A program made the translations under genes and the position numbers. Below, piece by piece: positions 54,334 to 64,000 of a DNA stretch of 64,000 nucleotides. The stretch comes from Parietaria judaica (lineage: Eukaryota > Streptophyta > Magnoliopsida > Rosales > Urticaceae), in contig OX940864.1 in assembly GCA_954871525.1 (NCBI GenBank), positions 24,856,001 to 24,920,000 of the forward strand, read 5' to 3'. Positions within the stretch are counted from its first letter, which is position 1; every line of letters begins with the position of its first letter. The notes beneath the pieces were generated by a model, which saw only the letters and a list, made by a program, of their open reading frames with translations, made no database searches and had not been told where the DNA came from.

Positions 54334-55231
54334 AGGGGTAAAACCGGTACCGATAATCGGTAAATTAATTTTTTTGGGTCTCGGTATTGAAAAATTAAGA
54401 TATATTTTTTTGGTATTGGTATCGGTTCTAAAACTTCTTGGGTTTTCTGTTTTTTCAAACCTATACCAAAACCGAGAAAAAAGAAAAGAAAATCGAGAAA
54501 TAAACCAAGACATAAATCGAGAAAAATTCGAAGAAGAAAAAAATACAAAATACCATTTCCGAAATATAAAATACATGTGTTATACATAAAAACATCCAAC
54601 ATAATAAAATCATGTCATTTCTTTTTCTTTGATTTTGATTTCGCCTTGTCCTTTTTCTTATCCATGTTACTACTACTACCGGTAAGAGTGGAGGGAACGG
54701 AAGTTGAAACGGGAGGTTCAGAGCTTTATTTTGCAATAAACAATTTAAAGATTTGCTTTTAAGAAAGACAAAAGAAGAATTATTATTTAGACTATATACT
54801 GATTTGTAATTTTATATACACAAAATAGATTTGCAAATACTTGTACACACTGTTGTTTTATAGAGTCTACATTCTACACGTTCCTTGCAACACATTCAAC
54901 AAACCAAATTTGCAAAAGTATTTGTGCTAAAACAAAACAGACCAAATAATTCATAGGATCAAGTAAAATACCTAGTTCTTTGCCATGCAGTACAAAAAAA
55001 TTTAAGGGAAAAACAACATGTAGTACAAAATTTAATACGACATGCACAACCTGAACTGATACCAAAATTCGAGAAATGTGGCTTTAGTATCGGTTCTCAG
55101 TATCGGTATCGAAAACCGATAACCGATAAGTATCGATTCTTGGTTTTTAACTAAATTTATCGAATTTTTTTTTAAAACCGATTCGGGATCGATACCGAAA
55201 CCGAGAAACGGATACAAAATTTTCACCCGTG
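54334..55231. mobile_element. Non-autonomous hAT element, 898 bp
   Basis: Flanked by the exact 8-bp duplication ATAGAACT (54326-54333, 55232-55239). Ends AGGGGTAAAACCGG and, reversed, CACGGGTGAAAATTTTG. Subterminal runs of TATCGGTT/AACCGATA. Open frames inside are AT-rich and not convincing. Confidence 0.88.
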
Positions 55232-55239
55232 ATAGAACT

Positions 55240-57553
55240 AAGGTAACTTGTATAATTAAATGTATTTACAATATAATCAAATTATATTGTTTATGTTGTA
55301 CTTTTTCCTCATCACGGAAGAGAAACGATGCTCTATTTTCTCGACTTTTTCTAAAGGGCTCTACTCTCGATTTTCTCTATCACTTGTTGTTGGTCAGAAT
55401 TAATAAAATGTCTTTTTATGCATTATTTGAATAAAATAAAAGAAAAGAAATTGACAAAGATAAAATTCTTAAGATATGTTTTTTACTATAAACAAATAGT
55501 TGAACTAAGTCTAAGATTAAATTTCGATCCTAAATAAAAATTTTAGTACAAGTGGTTCTAGATCTAAAAGAGGAAGTCGAAGTCTTCGGTTTTTAATTTT
55601 AAAAAAATTGGGTAATAGAGTGTGTTATTCTAAAAGTAAAACTGATACTATCGAAGACTCTATCGTAGCCCGTAAATGTAATGAAGATGGTGTGTAATAA
55701 AATATGATCAAAATTTTCGACCTCACGGTCATAATTTTGTCGCTCTTCATAATTTTGTCGCTCTTCACTTCTTTGCCGATGAATGAGGATGATGTTTGAC
55801 TTTGAATCATTCATACGACATCGTTTTTCCCGACCCCGCAGACAAAACTACAACCACCCACGTGACTTGAATAGCAGTATGTATATAAGTTATCAAACCA
55901 AATCGGTGATAAGTCGTCGTTGATAATTAAGCATTGCCTCTCACCCATTCATTTAACTTATCATATCTTCTTTGCAAAGTCAAAAGAAATAACTAGCATA
56001 TACCTTATCATGCCTCGAAAGAAAACGACTTGTTGGATTGTGATCATTAAATTCATTGAAATTTGAAACCACCGACCAATTCACACTCTTCCACATATTT
56101 TAAAATTTTAATTATTTTGAATTCAATAATTATTGCATGATTAGGAACTTACGTCACGGCATACCTTAAGCAAATTACTTTCTAACTATATATTTCAATT
56201 ATTGATAACGTATGGTATCGTTATAAGCTTACAGCATCATATATATTCGTCAAATAGACACGTGTTTCGGAGGCATTTTCTCTTCGAAAAAAATATATAT
56301 ATTAATATGATGTAGTAGCTACAGTGAATTTTCATATTCATTGAATTTAGATTTAGGGTCTAAAAATAATTAAATAAAAAATCAACTTAATGTCTTAATT
56401 GTTGGCTTTTTTCACTTAATGTCTTAATTGTTGGTTTCCGCAAAAAATTTGGTTCATTTGGTTTGGGATCCAATTTTGGACCGGCTTTAATTTTTTACTC
56501 ATTTATTTAGTGACAGAAGTAGAAATTACTAATTAAAGAGTATACATTGTCGAAAATTTAATTTGAGAGGGTTATATTTAAATTTTAATAAAAAAAAATT
56601 AAGGTGGTTAAATTAAATGTTTATATAAATTTATTCTATAAAAAATAAAAATTTAAGTATTTATTTACCACCCCTGCATGTATGAGAATTAAGCTTAGGA
56701 CTTTGGAGGTCTAAACACCAGTTAGATTTGTTATGAGAACTTATAAATTTATGTTGTTTTCTTGTTTGTTATTGTTCTATATTTTCTAAGATTTTTTGTT
56801 GAACTATTTAATCCTTACTTTGTAATTTAATTTTTTTCCCGTATTTTTTAGTTTTGCTTCATGAGTTAGAATATTACGATATATAATATGTATTAATGTA
56901 TTAGTTTGTTTTTTTTCAACCGGACTACATTATTTACTAAGATTTTAAGATGTGTGATCGTATTACAAGATATATTCACAATGTTACACTAGTAAACACA
57001 CTTTTTGCACCTTAATGGAATTGAACCAACGATTTCTCGAAGATTAATTTTAGACATTCTTCGTCCCTCCCACAGGTCTACTATTTGATTATGAATCCGA
57101 TGAAAATTGAATAATTAGAAGCATATGCCGCACCTTTGAACTCAACAAAGATGATGTAACAACGAGATTAACTAGGGAACGCAAACCAATACCAGCTGGA
57201 TTGTGAGCAAGAGCTGAAACACGATTAAAAAACCAGAGGTTATAGATTATAGAAAATTTGAAAAACACATAAAGATCAACTTTACAAAGATGTCATCTTA
57301 TTCAAGTAGCTCGTAGCATTGGCCCGATAAAAAGCGCTTTAGTGAGATCTTCTCGGACAAAAAAAAATTAAAATAAAAAATTGCAGCTAGTTTGACAGTA
57401 ATCTAACGACATAATTTTTTATTTTTTATATGTCGTACGTGGAGTTACCGCTTAACGGAATAAACTTTATTACATATTTTATTGCTTGGCAAGAGTAGTG
57501 CATACAATTTTTTTTTACTTAATCAAGATAGGCGTATTTGTCATAAAAAAAAA
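55240..57553. other. AT-rich intergenic, no gene
   Basis: Nothing recognised in 2.3 kb apart from A/T tracts. Confidence 0.4.
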
Positions 57554-57554
57554 T

Positions 57555-58013
57555 AAGGTTAATGACGGCGAAAATACCAAAAATTTGGTCAAAGAACCCC
57601 TCGTATATCCAAAGTCCAAAAGTAATGGCAAAAGTACTCAAAGTCACATTTAAAGCGTTGACCACTCCATTCACGTAATGCAGTTAACTTACCTGTTAAC
57701 TATGGCCACGTGGACAAACATGGGTTGCTGACGTAGCAATTTTTTGCCACGTGGACGAGCCCACATCAGCCTCGTTTACGACAAAACAACGAATTAAACC
57801 CCTAATTGGGCTTTTCCACGTGGCAAAAAATTATTATGTCAGCAACCCATGTTTGTCCATGTGGTCAGAGTTAACGGGTAAGTTAACTGCGTTACGAAAA
57901 TGGAGTGGTCAACGCCTTAATTGCGACTTTGAGTACTTTTACCACCATATTTAAAATTTGGGTACATGAGAGGTCTTTTACCAAATTTTAGGTATTTTCG
58001 CCGTCATTAACCC
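57555..58013. mobile_element. Mutator-like fold-back element, copy 1
   Basis: About 460 bp. Inverted arms: AGGTTAATGACGGCGAAAAT at the left and, reversed, GGGTTAATGACGGCGAAAAT at the right. The arms extend inwards over most of the element (for example ACATGGGTTGCTGACGTAGC at 57719 against TGTCAGCAACCCATG at 57837). Sister of 58366-58834. The flanking duplication is unclear in A-rich DNA. Confidence 0.82.
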
Positions 58014-58365
58014 TAAAAATAATATTCTAATTAAAATAAAATATTAAAATAATCAATCTAAATCTTAGTGTAAAGTCCAACGTTGACTTCAAACTATCGG
58101 GTGACATGTGTAGGAGTGCCGTGAAAACCTGCATGATTCTTGGTTTTGAATATTTCAAAACTGCATAAAATCCTCCGCCATATATATATAGAACAATTAT
58201 TTTTTCTTTCACTAATAAGGTACTAAAAATTTATCATATACCTTTCGCCAAATGCTCTACATGAAATTTTATTCTTAATATATATATATATATATAATGG
58301 TATAATCATTATATTCCATCAAATAATTTTTGGATATTCCACGGTCAAATTATGTTTAAAATGAA

Positions 58366-58834
58366 GGGTTAATGACGGCAAAAATACTCAAAGTTTGGTC
58401 AAAGAACCCCTCGTGTACCTAAAGTTTAAAAATAGTGGTAAAAATACCCAAAGTCATATTTGGGGAGTTGACCACTTCATTCTCGCAACGCCGTTAACTT
58501 ACCCGTCAACTCTGGCCACACAAACAAACGTGGGTTGCTGACAGAACAATTTTTGCCATGTGGACGAGCCCACATCAACCTCGTTTACGACAAAACAGTG
58601 AGTTAAACCCCTAGCTAATACTATCTAATACAGCTAATTGAACCCCTAATGATTACACTTAACAAAATAGATTTGTCCACATGGCCAGAGTTAATGGGTA
58701 AGTTAACGGCGTTAAGAGAATGAAGTGGTCAACTCCCCAAATATGACTTTGGGTATTTTTGCCACTATTTTTAAATTTTAAGTACACGAAGGGTTCTTTG
58801 ACCAAACTTTTGGTATTCTTACCGTCATTAACCC
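58366..58834. mobile_element. Mutator-like fold-back element, copy 2
   Basis: 469 bp with ends GGGTTAATGACGG...CCGTCATTAACCC and the exact 9-bp duplication TAAAATGAA (58357-58365, 58835-58843), diagnostic of Mutator-like transposition. It lies 352 bp from copy 1 in the same orientation class. Confidence 0.9.
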
Positions 58835-59159
58835 TAAAATGAAAGGGAGTTAAAAAACGGATAAAAGAATATTCGAGTTGTGATCAAAGTTGTTGAATTC
58901 TTTTTAATTTTTTAATATATGATTTGCCTGAAGCCCTGAAGTGAACTATATTCATAGTCCACGTTTAGTAAGTAGTATGCTCCACATCACCTGTGGTGGC
59001 ACATGGATATTTTTAGTCTCTCAATTTATTTATTTTTTAAAGAGTTTATTCGAAATTTTATGTTCTAATTATTATCTCTACTTTTAAATTCTTATAAAAA
59101 ATTATTTTTAATTGCAAGCTCTCAAAATAGTCCGGCCCTAGATATATGTATTATGCAAG

Positions 59160-59844
59160 TAGGGGTGAACAAACGAGTCTTCGGTTCGGTTTTCATACCT
59201 ATTTATACATATTACCACATTTTCGGTTTTTTCAATTTTAGAACCGAAAGCCGCGCTATTTAAGTTTAAAACCAATTTTACCAATTACCGATATATCGGT
59301 TTTAAATTCGGTTAAACTTCTGTTTTAACCGCATTTTTACAAAACGCAATAAAATCATCGTATATTTGAAAAATCAAATTAATACTACATAATCTAAATA
59401 TAAAAATAAAAAAATAAAAAAACTAATTGATGAAATAATTCAAATGGAGTCATTACTCTTACGGCCTTTATTCATTCTTATTCAAGTGGAAAAAAATAAT
59501 TGCAATAACAACAAAAACTGTTCAAATAAAATAAGATTGAATGAATCAATGAATAAGAAAATCCATGTCAAAACATTGTTATATAGATCTTAAATGCTAA
59601 AAGTCGTACATTTATCTATTTTTAAATGTATAAAAACATACAAATTTATTATCGGGTTAATCGGTAATCGGTAGCGGTTTTTACCGTGAAAACCATAACC
59701 GCTACCATTTAGCAAAAAGCGGTAGCGGTTTAAACCGCAATTTTTTGTATTTCAAAAAAAGCATAAATTTTCGGTAGTGAAAAAATCGGTAAATTAATGT
59801 TATCGGTTTTAGATTCGGTTAAGGGTCTTTTTTGTACACCTCTA
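59160..59844. mobile_element. Non-autonomous hAT element, 685 bp
   Basis: Flanked by the exact 8-bp duplication TATGCAAG (59152-59159, 59845-59852). Ends TAGGGGTGAACAA and, reversed, TAGAGGTGTACAA. Subterminal CGGTTTTAAATTCGG / GGTAGCGG repeats. No coding region. Confidence 0.9.
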
Positions 59845-59852
59845 TATGCAAG

Positions 59853-60457
59853 TTTGGAGTTTTTACCTTATTATTTTATTTTCTCCTAAAATGTGATGGC
59901 GGTTTATTAGAGCAACTCTGGTGAAAACTAAATGGTGTAATTTTACACAAATATCCTCAGATAATATTCCAAAAACTTTACCATTTTCATTGCGATTTGA
60001 AATTGAACTCTCTAACTTCTTCTTTAAGGAAAAAATCTGAAAGCATCTAATTATTTTTTTCCTTTTTTAAGGTAGCAAAGTCAACTTAATGGGTTAACAT
60101 GTAATATTGTTGTAACATACCAAATTTCATATAAATGAGAACAAAAAGGAATATTCTGGGTTCATTCTGAGTGGTTGTGCCCTGGACGTAATTTCAGTAA
60201 CAGTTTTATATTTTCTGAAGTCCCTCGTATTTAATAATGGTTGACAATATGACTACATATCATAAGTTTGAAATAAGATTCAATGAGCCATAAAGTATCA
60301 TTTATGGACATTGCGAATATACTGATAGCATACCATAATAATTAGTAGTATCACTGAAATAAATATAAAACGCAACAATTTAAAATAATAGTTGACATTA
60401 TGCCCTTAAATTGAAATGCTGTAGGTATTTTTTTTATTATTATTATAAAATAACGAA
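59853..60457. other. AT-rich spacer, no gene
   Basis: Nothing recognised until the LTR-like sequence TATTATAAAATAACGAAGAA at 60441. Confidence 0.4.
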
Positions 60458-60465
60458 GAACTAAG

Positions 60466-61684
60466 TAGAGGTGTCAAGTGGGCCGGGCCTGCACAGGCCC
60501 ACCCGCCCCGACTCGTAAAAAAAGTGGGTTCGTCCCGCCCCACTGCATTTTTTTTTGTGGGTCGGGCTAAGCTCGCCCCTATCAAAAGGGTCAGGCTGGG
60601 TTATGGTTTCTTAGACCCGCCCCGAACCCCCCTCACCCCGTCCGGAAAGCCCGCCCCGCCTCGAAGCCCACATAAACCCGCCATGTGGCCAATTCGAACC
60701 GCCCCGTTTAAAAGCCCACATAAACTATATTTTTATATTATAAACTATTAAGTTGCAATACTAATAGCTAATGAAAATATTAAAAAAATTACTCTAAATA
60801 ATTTATTGTTATAAAAAATTTACTCTAAAAATCACTCTATGTAGCTCTTTAATTTTTCAATTAAACTATTTTAACTTAATTAATCAATTTGAAAATTCGC
60901 TAATCGATTTGAACATTTCTAATTTTAATTTTAGTTTGAAAATGAATTAATCAATTACAACATTGAGCGATTTCATGTATAAAACATAATTTCTTAATTC
61001 ACTAGTTTCAACTTTACAATTTATAATTATTAGCCACTTTCATAAATCACTATTCTAATTTTATATTCAATAATTTATTTAAAAATCACTAATTCTCATT
61101 TTATTATTCACTTATCACTTTCGTATTCACTATTTAACCTCTACATCTTGAAATTCACGAATCAATTCAACGTTCCTTCATTCTACTATACGCAGTGTTT
61201 ATCTTATTTTTGAATGTCTAAGACTATGTTTGAACTTTGAGTTTCTAAATATGCGATTGAATTTTATTTACATTACTCGACTTTCAAAATAAATATTTGA
61301 ATATCGAGCAAATACAAAAAAAAAAAATAGAGGTATTATTGTTCGTTAAAGGCCCACGATATCTTTTAAAATTCTTAATTAAATGGTTTTGTAAAAACGT
61401 ATCGTCTGTAAAAACGTATCGTCTGTAAAAACCCAACCCGCTTTGGTATGTGAAAAGCCCACTAAATTCGACTCGTAAAACCCACTAAATTTGACTCGTG
61501 AAAGCCCGCCTCGCCCAGCCCCGTGACATTGTGGGTTCGGGTTCATAGGTCAGAGTGGGCCTTGATGACTTTTCCAAAACCCGCCCCGCACATTGAACGG
61601 GCGGGTCAAGCCCGCCCCGTTTAACATGTGGGCTTAACGGGTTGTAGGCCGGCCCGCCCCGCCCCGGCTCACTTGACACCAGTA
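60466..61684. mobile_element. hAT element, 1219 bp, GC-rich ends
   Basis: Flanked by the exact 8-bp duplication GAACTAAG (60458-60465, 61685-61692). Ends TAGAGGTGTCAAGTGGGCC and, reversed, TACTGGTGTCAAGTGAGCC. The subterminal 150 bp on each side are dense in GCCCGCCCCG / CCCACATAAACCCGCC motifs. The AT-rich centre encodes nothing clear. It sits inside the short repeat that also occurs at 18880-19050 and 63573-63730. Confidence 0.9.
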
Positions 61685-61692
61685 GAACTAAG

Positions 61693-61838
61693 GTAAAAAA
61701 ATAGCAACAAGAAGAACATAGAATATAAGAAAGAATAGAGAGAGTATTATTACTCTTTGAAGAATGTTACAATAAACCTCATATGACTCTATTTATAGGG
61801 CAATTGAGAGAGGTAAATATATGAAATACAATCAATTA
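61693..61838. repeat. Short repeat, LTR-like
   Basis: About 150 bp (AGAATAGAGAGAGTATTATT ... TTATAGGGC ... GAAATACAATCAAT) recurring at 18900-19050 and 63597-63710. It could be the LTR of a small element, but no primer site or TG/CA ends were confirmed. Confidence 0.5.
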
Positions 61839-62608
61839 GTGGCGGATCCAGGATTTAACATAAGAGGGCATCAATTCATAAAATTAGTATATTGTCGTTA
61901 AAAATATCGACATATTAATTCGCTAGTAACATAACGACATTTCATCACAAAATCCAGACATATGCACATCGAACATATTTAATAATATTTTCACTACCGC
62001 ATTTTCCCATTTGTCATCAAATCCACAAAACATGTACATTGTCATTTCACAATCTCGACATAGTAGATTACCTATAACACGAAAAGGAAAACAAAATATT
62101 AATAACATTCAAGTACCAATATAGTAAATTTTAAAAAAAATAGTAACACGCTACTTTAAAAAACAAACCCGAACAACAAAGATTTAAAATTAAGAGCGTC
62201 TTTCTGCCATATCACGGAAATCGTCGGCAATTTCATCGAGAGTAAAGTGCATAACTATTTCTTTCCCAATATACACAAGGAGACTATCACACAAGAATTC
62301 ATCTTCCATCATATTGCGACGTGCAGTTTTTGTAATACTCATACATGAAAATGAACGATCTGTTGTAGCAGAAGAAACATGGAGCGATAAGATAAGAGTT
62401 ATCACTCTGTAAAGAAGAGGATATGAATCCGATTTCCCAGTTAATTTCATCCTTCAACATGGATCTGAAAGTGTAATCAACTCTGTAAACTCTGGGTGTT
62501 GTCGATAATAATCAAATCCAACAATGTTCTTGTGTAATCGTAGCATATATGTAAGCTTCAAGATCTGTTGGGTAGAACTTTTCAAAAGTTTGCATATGTC
62601 ATTGATTC
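61839..62608 (-). pseudogene. hAT transposase C-terminus, copy 2
   Basis: The terminus TAGTGGCGGATCCAGG is at 61838. The minus-strand frame 62450-62190 gives an intact dimerisation domain: SDSYPLLYRVITLILSLHVS, SATTDRSFSCMSITKTARRN, EDEFLCDSLLVYIGKEIVMH, ADDFRDMAERRS. This is the conserved end of TTF-type hAT transposases. The upstream part, near 62600, is cut off. Collinear with 12240-13060. Confidence 0.82.
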
Positions 62609-63236
62609 TAGACCGGAATTTCCGAGTTTCCTAGAAAACAATAAGATCTAGATGACATAGCTAAATTCAATCTTACTTGGTTGAGAATATATTCTCTACA
62701 GAACGCTCCTTAACTTTAATCACGAACAGATTTCCACGTCTTGTCAGGGATGATGCTTCTAGCCCTTTTTCAACTCCACGTCGATCATGAGCCGCTCAAA
62801 TGTTCGACCTCTACGTAATTCACCACGACGACTAACGGAACGCATTTATAAGACTGGAAATCACCTTCTTGGACTACTAGCTCTTCGAAGATAATTAGAA
62901 CACGAATAAGAACTTTACGGGATGCTATATAATTCGATATCTCCTCTCTTGGAATGGTGGTTGTTGAATTCTATGGCTATGAGGTGCTTAAATAGGCACA
63001 CATACACATTAAAGTGTATCTTTCTAATTAAGGTTAGTTTCCTATTTTCTAATTGATCTCATCCATAAAAGGAAGGGGATATTATGTAATTAATAGGTTA
63101 TTATTATCATATAAGTCAAACCTTATTAATTACATGATTCTCTAATCAATACATGAATCAACCTATTTAATTCACGTGGGCCCGGTTTGGCCCAATCCCA
63201 AAACTTTGGGCACTTCTGCCGCAAGGTTTCTAACAG
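62609..63236 (-). mobile_element. LTR-like insertion in copy 2 of the segment
   Basis: This replaces the sequence present at 13060-13369 plus 18056-18528 in copy 1. On the minus strand it starts TGTTAGAAACCTTGCGGCAG and has a TATTTAAG box near 62978-62985, as a solo LTR would. A target duplication is not evident. Confidence 0.4.
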
Positions 63237-64000
63237 CGATAACATATTTTAATATAAATATCCTTCTAGGACTGGAGCCTAACATTTTTATATAAATTTA
63301 TCGTCTCTTCTTGAGATGAGGATCATAGTAATTTCAATTTCAAGATGTATATTCAACTGTTTATTTTCTTCCCTTCGTTGTGACAAAATTATTAGTCAAA
63401 TATTCTCTCGTTCTTGAGAGAGCCCATCTTATATATGTTGTGGTCGAGATTACAATATTATATCACACATAAAAATATTATAGATGGGAACCTTGTAAAT
63501 CGGGAAAATCTGTAATTTTTATTGTTGGCTTGATGCATGATATCCCTAATACGCAGGGAACTTTTATTTTTTGTTATAAAATAACGAAGAACTAATATAA
63601 GAACATAATAAGGGGAAGAGAGAATATGAGAGAGAATTGAGAGAGTATTATTGCTCTTTTTATAGGGCTTGAGAGAGGTGGAAATAGAAAATACAATCAA
63701 TAAGAATATTATACCATAATGACATAGTTGACTATCTCAATATTGACATCCACAAAATCTCTTTATTTATAATATTTTTAAAATAAAACTAAATCGTACC
63801 ATTAAACAAGAAATAAGTGATTTTGTGGCAAAGTCCCAAAAGTAAGTGATTTTGTGGCAAAGTCCCAAAAGTGTACATTTCGGCCATTTTTTTTTTTTTG
63901 ATAAAATCCTAAACTTAATAGATTTATTAAGTATTAAAACTTTTTCTTTCAATTTTTTAACGTTCAGTTTGAATAATTTACAATATTTATGCCACGAATA
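63237..64000. repeat. Segmental repeat, copy 2 (runs off the window)
   Basis: Collinear with 18529-19310. Contains an extra local duplication of GTGATTTTGTGGCAAAGTCC (63812-63870). Confidence 0.85.

Noticed and set aside
54230..54762. Open frames around 54230-54760 as a small gene
   Set aside because: They fall across the end of a hAT element (54334-55231) and are AT-rich low-complexity, with no homologous domain visible.

Overview
The window is plant nuclear DNA, most likely from a eudicot. It is a transposon graveyard around one host gene family. The only host-type genes are two related copies of an EP1-like secreted lectin glycoprotein. Everything else I recognise is LTR retrotransposons (Ty3/gypsy of the Tat type, Ty1/copia), a LINE 3' end, hAT and Mutator-like DNA elements, and AT-rich filler with microsatellites. 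I see no tRNA, rRNA or CRISPR. Species cannot be named from this.

Layout. 523-9643: complete Ty3/gypsy (Tat-type) element on +, 5-bp target duplication CTATC, gag nearly intact, pol broken by five stops and a frameshift. 10685-12130: minus-strand gag and LTR remnant of a second Ty3 family. 12240-13369: hAT transposase tail, interrupted by a decayed Ty1/copia element (13370-18050). 18529-19310: first copy of a duplicated segment whose second copy closes the window (61750-64000). 19636-20210 and 24247-24903: short hAT elements with exact 8-bp duplications. 22190-22800: another hAT transposase remnant. 25366-31222: young non-autonomous LTR element on -, duplication GTATC, with no gag or pol but five tandem-repeat arrays. 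32690-34035: rearranged copia fragment on -. 34742-35104: fold-back element. 35418-38761: EP1-like gene with a frameshift, its second intron filled by a giant fold-back element that itself holds a hAT insertion. 38817-39050: LINE tail. 39053-49735: second Tat-type element, on -, carrying a multi-exon gene on its opposite strand (40190-42542). 50237-51700: second EP1-like copy, in fragments. 51978-52125: copia LTR end. 54334-61684: three further hAT elements and two sister Mutator-like fold-back elements.

How it fits together. The two EP1-like copies look like an old tandem pair, split by an approximately 10.7-kb retrotransposon and eroded by smaller insertions. The three Tat-related elements share features that the usual protein annotation misses. 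(i) A stem-loop of the same architecture (outer stem, 2x2 internal loop, inner stem, small loop) sits directly against the G-rich polypurine tract in all three, with unrelated stem sequences that still pair. (ii) A block of about 75 nt with two successive hairpins around the constant core GTACGTAGGCAGCC lies in the LTR of two of them, downstream of integrase in the third, and in a solo remnant at 21313-21380. (iii) The pol-to-3'LTR interval is filled either with higher-order tandem repeats or with an antisense gene. Points (i) and (ii) are my strongest candidates for an undescribed RNA-level system.

All boundaries were read by eye. Duplications and LTR ends quoted as exact were checked base by base; ends given as about are estimates.
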